Shown: positions 38,601-44,071 of the stretch, piece by piece
How the letters are laid out: each line of letters starts with the position of its first letter
Position numbering within the stretch: the first letter of the stretch is position 1
Source of the DNA: Rhizobiales bacterium CCH3-A5
Lineage (GTDB): Bacteria; Pseudomonadota; Alphaproteobacteria; Rhizobiales; Beijerinckiaceae
Assembly: GCA_001556025.1 (NCBI GenBank)
Contig: LSIB01000163.1
Location: 124,001-188,000 of the forward strand
Direction: 5' to 3'
DNA length: 64,000 nucleotides
Notes under the pieces: generated by a model
Told to the model about the DNA's origin: nothing
What the model saw: only the letters and a program-made list of their open reading frames with translations
Database searches by the model: none
Position numbers and translations under genes: made by a program

Positions 38601-38988
38601 GGTCACGGTCGACGGCGCAGCCTCGGGCTCCTTCCAGCTCTACAATGGCGGCGATTTCGTCTTCAACGGCAGTTTCGACGGAGCGATCGCTTTCGGCGTC
38701 GATGACGAATTCGCCCAGTTCAACGGCGACTCGACCGTCGTCTTCGACGATCTGACGAACTTCAACGCCTTCGTCTCCGGTTTCTCGGCCGGAGATGTTG
38801 TCGCCTTCCGCGACATCGACGAGGCGACGGGCTTCTTCACCATCTTCGACGATGGGGCCAACTACATCGTCGAGGTCGGGGATCAGGACGACGTCGTCAC
38901 CCTGACCTTTCAGAACAGCTTCGACATCAACAGCCTCAGCCTCGAGGCGCTGAACGGCGAGGGCTTCCGCTCGCTGGTTCTGATCTGA
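26650..38988 (+). CDS. Giant RTX/Ig-repeat protein with embedded vanadium haloperoxidase domain
   Basis: 4112 residues in one uninterrupted frame. By residue: RTX-type GGxGxDxLxG calcium repeats (about 8-90); VCBS/cadherin-like domains (about 180-395); tandem Ig-like repeats (about 400-1175); a vanadium haloperoxidase/PAP2 domain (about 1177-1575); Ig and SbsA-like domains (about 1577-1880); a carboxypeptidase-regulatory-like segment (about 1885-2000); a helical, Gln/Glu-rich stretch (about 2200-2500); LVIVD-type propeller repeats (about 2640-2980); Ig/SbsA-like domains (to about 3180); and a beta-helix-like, Gly/Asn-rich C-terminal part (about 3190-4112). There is no Sec signal peptide. Such proteins are usually exported by type I secretion, but no exporter genes lie next to it. 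It is probably cell-surface or secreted, perhaps an adhesin with oxidative chemistry. RTX repeats sit at the N terminus rather than the usual C terminus. Confidence 0.88.
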   Translation: MRFLIGSFCNDVLGGGNGNDILLGLSGSDVLQGGRGNDILIGGSGSDQIFGGAGNDLLLGNNGNDLLDGGVGSDIVDGGSGDDIAIYRMSENRGARDVYSGGSGKDTLRLAFTAAEWNDPRVRLEVIAYAAFQAAHTNRRGEADNDVFRFQSFDLRASAFEKLEVYVDGRRVEIGDAPVTARDDAAQAGENGSVVINVAGNDSTPDGIGAVTLVSGPTKGTVTLRADKTFLYTPGAAMNALGAGQRTTDTFTYRISDRDGDSGVATVTVTIIGENDAPTVTVVNPATDAEGDAGTPSVRTIDLFRDLTMATDPDQTDTPVFRTGSILVQAGPGSATGNTALIAVNQTTGVISYDRAAFDFLNTGQSAIYRISFDVRSGSDTVTRTVTLTITGITDVPGDTTPPPAPTLTLAAASDSGAAGDRLTNDSTPTLTGTAEAGATVTILRNGVSIGTALAAANGSWSFTTAVLADGLHNFSATARDAAGNNGPASTALALTIDTGAPAAPALALAAASDSGAAGDRLTNDNTPTLTGTAEAGATITILRNGAIAGTTTAAADGGWTYTSAALADGTHAFTAFATDAAGNAGPASAALALTIDTAAPGLPAIDLAAAEDSGASDSDDLTNRASVTLSVSAETGSTVTLNGQSAVAVAGLASFTVALAEGVNGFSATATDAAGNVSAAGILSITRDSDADLGDDLAVTLGDGLINAMERAAVGFALSGLDADATATLTFASTGGGAITRTLSANGTGTIDLSSLGDGAISVSVSAGDAAGNTATGSGFGATLDTLAPDAPVIDLVAADDSGASDGDNLTNLASVTLSVAAETGATVTLNGQSAVATAGAASFTVALVEGANAFSATATDAAGNTSAAGTSTVTRDSDADADNDLAVSLGDSLINAAERAAVAFTLTGLDADAIASLTFSSSGGGSLTRTLSENGTGAIDLSSLGDGAITVSVAASDAAGNTATGSGASATLDTTRPAAPTLALDAGSDTGTPGDGATLDTTPTLTGTTEPGATVTILRDGFGVGSATADASGNWSFTSADVTAGPYSFAAIATDAAGNAGPASAAFALTIENAAPAEISLALSASDEASAPGDDTTTGSVVTLVGATEAGATVTLGSGPQAMTTIADTQGLFRFDDIALSLGGNAFTVTASLAGQTIATQTVTLTREAAAANAPDNAAVNWIRIALGLVAEESSAPTYASRALAMESLAVYNVMAAIDGTPGYLINAQAALGASAEAAVATAAHDILKALYPGQSFDLAAELAESLALVADGQSEDDGVALGGDIAARVLALRQNDGWDIVVNDTGSDAVGKWQPTAPFYAPGLDAQWATLDTFALDTPDQFRPDAPPDVHSDAFLAAYSEVKELGASDSTTRTADQANIARFWAAGVGTYTPSGMWNDIAAKLVDEGSVGLSATARLFAQLNLAMADAGIAAWDAKYTYDYVRPITIIREAQNLNDPRIVEDRDWFPLIPTPPFPEYVSGHSTYSAAAATVLTDFFGETTAFSITSKSLANGTVPRSFDNFWDAAFEAGESRVFGGIHYRFSSEAGYELGSAVGNLVLSAFDAASDAIAPRILLAQEPGFVSDTIPVLTGSVLDNVSGVSSLSYSLDGAAFVALAFAADGSFSLDLAALLAGQPDGLHDISLRALDAAGNLGTFNAFRFAVATAPPVASLAPESVQQGETILAGERLTGFVPLSEGNALAALTYRFDGGPKTSVAFDASNGFDQALDLRTIAPGARQLVLEITDVAGNVAIQTYDVTVPTPPFTIVAIEPEADEMQVGVTYRPLVEFSRAVDASTLTASSFYATDSSGAVIPATIVPFADGLGAWLLFQETLPGSQAITLHIDGSEIRSRDGTFLDAALTGAGGSNLTQVFTTVSTTGVPGTTITGYVLDPGADREMMTPDDVRAGPLGLNNFATNTYLSKLAGVKVYVIGQEDKAVFTDADGLFTLTDMPAGNVKLVIDGRTAAMTEAGIFFPEMVMDLTIRPGIVNTVMGSMGPAEAQEFNAGNLAVYLPRIDDDIFVAIGTGAPTVVQATSSANSSLTGDQLSRMSLTVAPGSVVDGAGNPVAVEVGIATVPPSMVMDMLPEGVLQHSFDITIQVRDVNGQPIDDPVFTTPAILAMPNTFGLAPGEKTFVLSFDHTTGRLVINGTATVSADGLSIVTDPDSGILAPGWHGIAPGSRGRGGVSGPCDPPGTPELDEVRQAYQEFYDKTNQTLDDASTLNSLLGAAGANTTPVGKALDVRGTYNDLKTLSDSSLRAGDAFRRGDVVGGLLESGQVFVDSVSVFTDFMGFIPGPIGRIANAYGVVLNSAKRAGQVSSENLDILTGQKQQIRQTADEVKAQQRWVPPTVTPQQEQQRQQNLQRLEEAELRYREESQRQTEIIEETTTYFETVIEFLEMVQPGGSGPGPNPDSVELAEMADRIKDFADSQIELIGGEFSLEYEFLYQLEEEYLLALQQVIDDIAAEIGVTIPAMAAMSGASLGGLTGGVVMGANFFPNQPAQAEVPSVVYGQTMYYLLENLDSGSELRGQFNAMAGIDQFLAPNTLYRLTVFDPVSRDIGQTVFQSRPTGQATDIPNVLLFDDAGAVGAGGFTARAANVLGINPNIRDNFIAGVQDEAALLGGFANTPALASTTGVIGSVSLLGDAKAVVVESDDVNGGRLTAYVATGDYGLALVNVSDPLAPAILSQIDLLGTATDVAVDGATDLVAVATGASGVAIVDANLANAPRLVRTLNVAATQVEIFDGLAYVVSGGIVSAYDMATGQQVKGLLLPGANYPVTGLAIENGRLFALEYNPGVGPRLTVIDIASPVLSILSTLQLPFAARGSDNAADGLLTVSGGIAYLPAGSGAGLGAAGGYATVNVSDPAAPFLVSTPDQEGIAGGALALNGSGRALTVQRLNVAEANSFADRNLVDVVDVANPANTGVLINRILLPENAVPTAVTVAGGNAFVATSDGLSVVRYLQIDRLGVAPTINFTTNLVDADPLTAGIQAQALEASRVTFDLTVFDDVQVRSVELLVDGRVVQTDLSVPLSLSTVLPSIAGNGGPNVTLALRATDTGGNVTTTAPITVTLTADTTPFNLINVTPDDGETVGQTRKVSYLFSKALAPTSVTLANFVLKTQAGDVVTATGIALRENGTRVEISYDALPLGQYQGTIKAPLVRDLSGQRLGAADFVGTADFTVAAFDNSWIGGIVGDWTLAANWSDGAAPDATDSVFIQTVPGGTINFDQTANFGNAIVESLTMTGGGSLVYDSAPTVNGRPFRGIETSYLSNDGLIDIGKFGALTVKGDLHNEGTIRLSATATNVPGTFGGSIGRLVLGEGDLTIDGGGVIEMGNDPVSVLTAAQLAGRRKGEQDLGFYDAGIPSVVTNLDNTIRGGGEITGEMTLINGAAGVIESTIDKRLTLSTYIFNISDFGGVVFYERGLIENDGLIRATATSTLKIDNVNIQNQDGVIRADGENSLVWFEFNPIVDGGLIEAVGSGAFLLSYGATLRNLTIDNAQGANLLLVSRNTANSNSQATSLENVTLRGDINVSPPDSAGATLSLKGEIVIEGADSEIILFDGASTPARLLIAGDTRISGGGVITIIDGGVGHEIVSGAVVQYPFADPDNPTGEPGQPDAIDLVNVDAAFRWAGTIKPFYDLTDVEFYDASGNYQTVQRPQTAPLHIVNYAAGTIESYLNISGGPRPLILDGFQGGPPTLAGNYNISNAGLIRASNGVGLEIRNSAVQQYVDPFEHPTQAGQFGTLAAHGFDSDVTLDNATVVGGRIETIAGGDIIVTDEGFTGRGAVFQSAAIRIDQDSTLRIENNAQLDISAFLFGRTETELRNDGTIAIISGGGNDARLTVGGEFGGDLTITSDDFGEIILRDASSSGLRGSLGNGYGGGERLRIVNQGVAGDGDFAVDMELRVEGGQGLRLSADAGGLIDVRSYFVSVAAFSQIIAEGGLVEIDGTVDNYGVIDAYAGSLRFTGAVQGGGTTITRGEDTLVTVDGAASGSFQLYNGGDFVFNGSFDGAIAFGVDDEFAQFNGDSTVVFDDLTNFNAFVSGFSAGDVVAFRDIDEATGFFTIFDDGANYIVEVGDQDDVVTLTFQNSFDINSLSLEALNGEGFRSLVLI
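27847..28440 (+). repeat. Two tandem 297-bp Ig-like repeat units inside the giant gene
   Basis: Units 27847-28143 and 28144-28440, each 99 codons, share the pattern A-A-A-S-D-S-G-A-A-G-D-R-L-T-N-D and T-P-T-L-T-G-T-A-E-A-G-A-T almost unchanged. A more diverged 99-codon copy is at 29575-29871. Confidence 0.85.
28441..29574 (+). repeat. Two tandem 567-bp repeat units inside the giant gene
   Basis: Units 28441-29007 and 29008-29574, each exactly 189 codons, share DLAAAEDSGAS-like openings, VTLNGQSAV, ATATDAAGN, TRDSDAD, and LSSLGDGAI. The equal lengths point to a past in-frame duplication. Confidence 0.85.
30178..31374 (+). other. Vanadium-dependent haloperoxidase (PAP2-type) domain within the giant protein
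   Basis: Residues about 1177-1575. The domain opens with N-W-I-R-I-A-L-G and a family-typical K-W-Q-P-T-A-P-F-Y segment. The vanadate-binding residues, by comparison with fungal vanadium chloroperoxidase (K353, R360, S402, G403, H404, R490, H496), are K1440 and R1447 (K-x6-R in K-Y-T-Y-D-Y-V-R-P), S1483-G1484-H1485 (in VSGHS), and R1536 and H1542 (R-x5-H in RVFGGIH). The K-R and R-H spacings equal those of the reference enzyme. H1485 would be the acid-base histidine and H1542 the residue covalently bound to vanadate. Acid phosphatase activity is an alternative, since the fold is shared. Confidence 0.88.
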
Positions 38989-39008
38989 ACCTCAGGCGCG
39001 ATGCGGCC

Positions 39009-39704
39009 TCAAACGAAGCCGCACTGCGTCCGCAGGCCGGCCTGCCGCTCTCCGCAGAGCAGGTCGATCAGCGTGCGCGCCGCCTCCGGCGCGGCCGCAC
39101 CGGTGACGATGCCTGCCGTGTAGAGCGTCGTCAGGTCGCAGCCGGGCGGCAGCGCCATCACCAGCATCACGCCCGGCGTCGCCAGGATCTCGGTGACCTG
39201 CGTGCAGCCGATCGGGCGCTGCTCCGGCGCATTGGCCAGCGCCGCCATCGCGGTCGCGCCGTTCGGAAATGTCCGCAGCCGGGCCGAGACCTCGTCGAAA
39301 ATGCCGAGCCGCCTCATGACGCCAGCGAAATGGATGCCGGCGGTCGATTGCTCGGCATCGGGCATGTAGATCGCGTCCGACGCCAGCAGCGCCGCCTTGA
39401 GCGCCTCGCCATCGGTGACGATGGGTGCGCGGTCGGCGTTGCGAACCGCAATCGCGGTCTCGACGCCGCCGATCGCGGCGAGCGAGTCCGGCGCGACGAA
39501 GCCGCTTTGCGCCAGCGCCTGCATGATGGCGTCGGTCAGGATCGCAACATCGGCCGGCTCGCCGGCCTCCAGCCGCGCGCGCATCGCGCCGACCGCGCCG
39601 AAATTGCCTGCGATGCCGAATCCTGTCGCAGCGGTGAAATCCGGTTCGAGCGCGCGCACGAGGCCCTGCGCCGCGCCGCCGCTGAAAATCCTGAGTGCCT
39701 GCAA
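39009..39704 (-). CDS. ModA-like substrate-binding domain protein without signal peptide
   Basis: 231 residues with the periplasmic type II binding-protein fold of the ModA family: IFSGGAAQGLVRALEPDF opening, GAVGAMRARLEAGEPADVAIL, and the T-Q-V-T-E-I-L segment. No signal peptide precedes the first beta strand, so it should be cytoplasmic. It is the last gene on the minus strand behind a molybdenum hydroxylase, 3 bp from the large subunit. A role in handling molybdate or the Mo cofactor, or sensing the enzyme's substrate, is inferred from this context. Confidence 0.78.
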   Translation of the reverse strand: MQALRIFSGGAAQGLVRALEPDFTAATGFGIAGNFGAVGAMRARLEAGEPADVAILTDAIMQALAQSGFVAPDSLAAIGGVETAIAVRNADRAPIVTDGEALKAALLASDAIYMPDAEQSTAGIHFAGVMRRLGIFDEVSARLRTFPNGATAMAALANAPEQRPIGCTQVTEILATPGVMLVMALPPGCDLTTLYTAGIVTGAAAPEAARTLIDLLCGERQAGLRTQCGFV

Positions 39705-39707
39705 CGC

Positions 39708-41837
39708 CTACTCCATCGCCGATATGATGCGCTCGCGCGTGATCGGCATCCGCCGGACCCTGACGCCGAGCGCGCTGTGAATGGCGTTCGCGAGCGCAGC
39801 CGCCGTGGGCCCCTGCGCCGCCTCGCCCGCGCCCAGCGGCGGATGCTCCCCGCCGGGCATGATCTCGACGGAAACCGCCGGGACCTCGCTGAAGCGGAGG
39901 ATCGGATAGCTTTCCCACGAGGCGCTGGTGACCTCCTCGCGCGTGAAGGCGACCTCCTCCTTCAGCGTCCAGCTCACCGCCTGGATCGCCCCGCCCTCGA
40001 TCTGGTTGACCACGCCGTCGGGATTGATCGCCTCGCCGACATCGACCGCGATCCAGAGCTGCGTCGCGCGCGGCTCAGCCGCGACATCGATCTCGGCGAC
40101 GACGGCGCACCAGGCCCCGGTGTTTTTGTAGCGGGCAAGCGCGAGACCGCGTCCGCGTACCTCGGGAATCGTGGCGCGACCCCATTCGGCCATCGCGGCT
40201 GCCCGCCCCAGCACGGCCCGCGCGCGAGGTTCCGCGAGATGACGCAGGCGAAAGGCGAGCGGGTCGTCTCCGGCGTCGAGCGCGAGTTCGTCCATGAAGG
40301 ACTCGATCGCGAAGACGTTGCCGAAAGCCCCGAGCGCCCGCATCGAGGAGGTGCGCAGCGGCATCTCCGTGACGCGGTTCTTGGCGATGGTCCAGCGCGG
40401 AAAATCATAGAGCGGCACGGCGTTGCGCTGCGCCCCGCCGCCGCCCGCCAAAGGCGGGTCCTGCGCGATGTAGCGCGGGAACGGCCTTTCGAGATCGAAG
40501 GAGGCGAGCAGGGCCGGACTCGTGGCGCGGCCGGGCCGCCCGACATAGCCATTGCTCCAGATCGTGTGACGCCAGTCGACCGGATCGCCGGCGTCGTCGA
40601 GATCGGCGCTGATCTCGATCGCCATGCCCGCCCCGAAAGGCGCGCAGGCCAGTTCGTCGGCTCGCGACCAGCGAACGCGCACCGGCTGACCGGAGACGGC
40701 GCGCGCAAGCAACGCCGCATCCAGCGCGACATCGTCGGCCCCGTTATGGCCGTAGCAGCCCGCGCCCTCGGCATGGCTGACCCTGATAGCCTCGGGGTCG
40801 AGCCCGAAGACCAGCGCGAGATCGGCGCGCAGGTTGAAGACGCCCTGGCTGTGCGTCAGAACCTGCAGCGCGTCACCGGCCCAATGTGCGATGGCGCAGG
40901 AGGGTGCGATCGAGGCATGAGCGAGGAACTGCTTCTCGTAGTGCCGCGTGATGGTGCGGGCGGCGACAGGGCGCGCATCCTCGCCGCGCGTATCGACGAC
41001 CGATGCCTCCGCCGGCTGGCTTTTCAGCCAGCCCGGCAGGTCATGCGGATCTGGCAGCGCGAATCCGTCGCTCCAGCGCGCGGCGGACGCCAGCCGCGCC
41101 AGCGCAGCTTCGGCCTGCGCTTCCGTTTCGCAAACCACGCCGACGAAGCTGCCGTCGCGAACGATCCTGCGCAGCCCCGGCAGCCCGGCAAGCCGCGCCT
41201 CGTCCAGATCGTCCAGAACCGCGCCCGGACGTGGCGGGCGCAGCACGCGGCCATGCAGCATGCCGGGCGGCGCGAGATCATGGATAAAGGGCCGTGACGC
41301 GAAGATCTTGCCGGGAATATCGATGCGCGGCGTCGACTGGCCCGCGAGCCGGCGCTGATCCGGTGATTTCGGCGCGATGGCAGGGTCGGCTTCGCAGGCC
41401 AGCGAGACGGCCGTCGCGAGTTCCCAATAGCTGGTGGCGAGGTTGCCCGGTCCGGTGACGACGCCGTCCTCGACACTGAGCGCCTCGGCCGGGACGGAGA
41501 ACTGCCGCGCCGCTTCCGCCAGAAACAGACCCCGCGCCTGCGCCGCGACGCGCCGCACCGACTGGCCGCAATCGGAGACCGAAAGGCTGCCGGAGGTGAC
41601 GCCCTCGTTGGGGCTGACCGCCGTGCCGGCCGGGACGAGCCGGACGCGCTCGGGCGCGATGTCGAGTTCGTCGGCGCAGATCTGGACGAGCGCCGTGAGA
41701 ATGCCCTGCCCGATCTCGACCTTGCCGGGCGAGAGCGTGACATGGCCTTCTGGCGACACGGAGAGCCAGCGGTCGAGCCGTGGCGTCGCGCGCAGGCTGA
41801 CGGGCAGGCCGTCCACGATCTTGGCGGCTACGCTCAT
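39708..41837 (-). CDS. Molybdenum hydroxylase large subunit (xanthine dehydrogenase/isoquinoline-1-oxidoreductase type)
   Basis: 709 residues, Mo-cofactor-binding subunit. Visible points are the GQGILTALVQICADEL segment, the MLHGRVLRPP stretch of the hammerhead domain, GCYGHNGADD, and the C-terminal G-A-G-E-A with the catalytic Glu in the usual place. It pairs with the 2Fe-2S subunit just upstream, and their frames overlap (ATGA at 41834-41837). Short N terminus and the absence of a FAD subunit place it near isoquinoline-1-oxidoreductase or nicotinate dehydrogenase, which pass electrons to a cytochrome. The substrate is probably an N-heterocycle or aldehyde. Confidence 0.9.
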   Translation of the reverse strand: MSVAAKIVDGLPVSLRATPRLDRWLSVSPEGHVTLSPGKVEIGQGILTALVQICADELDIAPERVRLVPAGTAVSPNEGVTSGSLSVSDCGQSVRRVAAQARGLFLAEAARQFSVPAEALSVEDGVVTGPGNLATSYWELATAVSLACEADPAIAPKSPDQRRLAGQSTPRIDIPGKIFASRPFIHDLAPPGMLHGRVLRPPRPGAVLDDLDEARLAGLPGLRRIVRDGSFVGVVCETEAQAEAALARLASAARWSDGFALPDPHDLPGWLKSQPAEASVVDTRGEDARPVAARTITRHYEKQFLAHASIAPSCAIAHWAGDALQVLTHSQGVFNLRADLALVFGLDPEAIRVSHAEGAGCYGHNGADDVALDAALLARAVSGQPVRVRWSRADELACAPFGAGMAIEISADLDDAGDPVDWRHTIWSNGYVGRPGRATSPALLASFDLERPFPRYIAQDPPLAGGGGAQRNAVPLYDFPRWTIAKNRVTEMPLRTSSMRALGAFGNVFAIESFMDELALDAGDDPLAFRLRHLAEPRARAVLGRAAAMAEWGRATIPEVRGRGLALARYKNTGAWCAVVAEIDVAAEPRATQLWIAVDVGEAINPDGVVNQIEGGAIQAVSWTLKEEVAFTREEVTSASWESYPILRFSEVPAVSVEIMPGGEHPPLGAGEAAQGPTAAALANAIHSALGVRVRRMPITRERIISAME

Positions 41838-42313
41838 GCGGCCTGCGCCCGCATCGCGGCGGCGGCGCGCGCCACCGCCCGGACGATCCGGTTATGCGCG
41901 CCGCAGCGGCACAGATGTGGATCGAGCGCGGCGCGGATCGCTGCCTCGTCAGGATCGTCGTCGTTCGCCAGCAAAGCGGCCGCGCCGATCATGATGCCGG
42001 AGATGCAGTAGCCGCATTGCATCGCCTGTTCGGCGATCAGGGCCGACTGGATCGGATGCGGCGCGTCTGCCGAGCCGAGCCCTTCGACGGTGACGATCGC
42101 CTTGCCTTCGACCGACCAGAGCGGCGTATTGCAGGCCGGAACTGGATGGCCATCGACGAGCACGCGGCAACTTCCGCACAACCCCTCGCCGCACCCGAAG
42201 CGGGCCGCCTTCAGGCCGATTTCCTCGCGCAGCACGTCGAGCAGCGTCGCATCGGGCGACGACGCGACGGCCCGGACCTCGCCATTGACGATCAGGGTCA
42301 GGCCGTCGCTCAT
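41834..42313 (-). CDS. Molybdenum hydroxylase [2Fe-2S] subunit
   Basis: 159 residues with both clusters of the small subunit: plant-type C-G-E-G-L-C-G-S-C plus a distal C (about 40-65), and the C-terminal C-G-Y-C...C-R-C-G motif (about 100-137). It relays electrons from the Mo site. I choose the ATG at 42313 (MSDGLTLIVNGE), which fits the family; upstream in-frame codons are shadow. The stop overlaps the start of the large subunit. Confidence 0.93.
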   Translation of the reverse strand: MSDGLTLIVNGEVRAVASSPDATLLDVLREEIGLKAARFGCGEGLCGSCRVLVDGHPVPACNTPLWSVEGKAIVTVEGLGSADAPHPIQSALIAEQAMQCGYCISGIMIGAAALLANDDDPDEAAIRAALDPHLCRCGAHNRIVRAVARAAAAMRAQAA

Positions 42314-42318
42314 CTGCG

Positions 42319-43299
42319 TCAGTTGACCTTGATCTGAGCCGTTTCGATGACGCGGGCCCATTTCACGATGTCGGCCTTGATGAACTCGCCGAACTGCGCC
42401 GGGCTCATATCCATCGCCACCGTGCCCTGCTTGGCATAGGCTTCCTTGACCTCGGGACGATTCTGCGCGGCGCGCACGGCAGCGTTGAGCTGGTCGACGA
42501 TGGCTTGCGGCGTGCCGGCAGGCGCCATCAGGCCGAGCCAGATCGTCGCCTCGTAGTCCTTCAGGCCCGCCTCGGCGGCGGTCGGCACGTCGGGCAGCAG
42601 CGCCGAGCGGGCCGCGCCGGTGACCGCGAGCGCACGGACCTGGCCGGCGGCGATGCTCGGCGCGGTCGTCGTCACAGAATCGATCATCATCTGGACATGC
42701 CCGCCGATGACGTTGCTGCGCGCCTCGCCGCTGCCGCGATGGGGCACATGGACGATGTCGGTGCCGCTCAGCGCCTTGAAGCTCTCGCCAGCGAGATGAT
42801 AGGGCGTGCCGACGCCCGACGAGGCGTAGTTGAGCTGCTTGGGCTTCGATTTCGCCAGCGCGATGAACTCCTGCAGCGTCTTGGCCTCGACCGCCGGATG
42901 GACGACGAGGACGAGGTCGGCGGCGTTGACCGGCGCGATCGGCACGAGGTCGGTGGTCAGCTTGTAGGCCTTGGCCGGCACCAGCGTCTCGTTGGCGGTG
43001 TGGGTGTTGGACATCATCAGCAGCGTGTAGCCGTCGGGCGCGGCGCGTGCCGCCTCGACCGTGCCGATGACCGCACCCGCGCCCGGCTTGTTCTCGATGA
43101 CGAAGGGCTGCTTCAGCGCATCCTGCAATTGCTGGCCGATCGCGCGGGCATAGATATCGGCCGGGCCGCCCGCGCCGAATGGCACGATGATCCGGACAGG
43201 CTTGTTGGGATAGGACTGCGCAAGCGCAGCCGCCGACATGGCGAGCGAGGCCGCGAAGGCGAGGCCGGCCAGTTTTCCAAGATGTCTTGCAAGACGCAT
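42319..43299 (-). CDS. Bug/TctC-type tripartite tricarboxylate transporter substrate-binding protein
   Basis: 326 residues with a signal peptide (about 1-27, ending ALAQS) and the Bug fold: Y-P-N-K-P-V-R-I-I-V-P-F-x-A-G-G-P-A-D, the N-K-P-G-A-G segment, and PHRGSGEA. It binds an organic acid in the periplasm. No TctA/TctB membrane genes are adjacent; Bug proteins are often orphan. It lies between the interrupted FAH gene and the hydroxylase genes, on the same strand, with 5 bp to the Fe-S subunit. Confidence 0.93.
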   Translation of the reverse strand: MRLARHLGKLAGLAFAASLAMSAAALAQSYPNKPVRIIVPFGAGGPADIYARAIGQQLQDALKQPFVIENKPGAGAVIGTVEAARAAPDGYTLLMMSNTHTANETLVPAKAYKLTTDLVPIAPVNAADLVLVVHPAVEAKTLQEFIALAKSKPKQLNYASSGVGTPYHLAGESFKALSGTDIVHVPHRGSGEARSNVIGGHVQMMIDSVTTTAPSIAAGQVRALAVTGAARSALLPDVPTAAEAGLKDYEATIWLGLMAPAGTPQAIVDQLNAAVRAAQNRPEVKEAYAKQGTVAMDMSPAQFGEFIKADIVKWARVIETAQIKVN

Positions 43300-43820
43300 G
43301 ATGGTTCCTCCCCGTTGATCGGCCGCTCGGGCGGCGCTTGTTCAGGCAATCTTGTTCTCGAGCACGCCGATACCGGCGATCTCGATCCGAACCACGTCTC
43401 CGGCGACCAGGAATTTCGGCGGCGTGAAGCCGATGCCGACGCCGACGGGCGTGCCGGTGGCGATGATGTCGCCGGGCTCCAGCGTGATGTAGGCGGAGAT
43501 CGTCGAGATCAGCGTCGGGATGTCGAAGATCAGGTCGGCGACCGTCGCGTCCTGCCGCAACTCGTCATTGACCCAGGTCTTCAGGCTGAGCCTGCGCGGA
43601 TCGGGCGCCTCGTCGGCGGTCATCACGGCCGGGCCCATCGGGCAGAAGCCGTCTATGCCCTTGCCGAGAACCCATTGCCGGTGCTTCTGCTGCAACAGCC
43701 GCGAGGTCACGTCGTTGACGATGGTGTAGCCGAAGACGTGCTCCAGCGCCTTGTCCTTCGCGATGCCGCGCCCGCCCGTCCCGATCACCACGGCGAGTTC
43801 GCCCTCGTAATCGACCGAGT

Positions 43821-44071
43821 TCGTAACCGGTATGACGGGTGCGGTGCCATCTGGACTGGCTTCAGTTCGTCGAGCTGCAGCGTATGGTGAGACCATCCGG
43901 GACAGGGGCACCGGGAGCACGTGAGTGCGGGCAGGCCGATGTATTCGATGAGCTGAGAGCTCGCGTTAGTAGCTGGCCGCCCCTGCGACCTGCCCGGTTG
44001 CGCCGAGAGCGCGGATCCGTAGGTGTCGTGTCGCCCGCCGCTCCCGTTTCCAACCGGGGAAGGAGCAATAG
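43821..44071 (+). ncRNA. Candidate bridge-RNA region in the IS110 left end
   Basis: 251 bp of non-coding DNA between the left edge and the transposase ATG. In IS110 elements this end encodes a structured bridge RNA with two internal loops that pair with donor and target DNA. Short stem-forming stretches are visible here, such as GAGCTGAGAGCTC. The exact RNA limits and loops cannot be derived by eye; this is a regional call. Confidence 0.45.

Noticed and set aside
43805..43831. TCGTAA at 43805 and 43821 as a target-site duplication of the IS110 element
   Set aside because: Both copies lie on the left side, one in the host gene and one inside the element; no counterpart is at the right edge.
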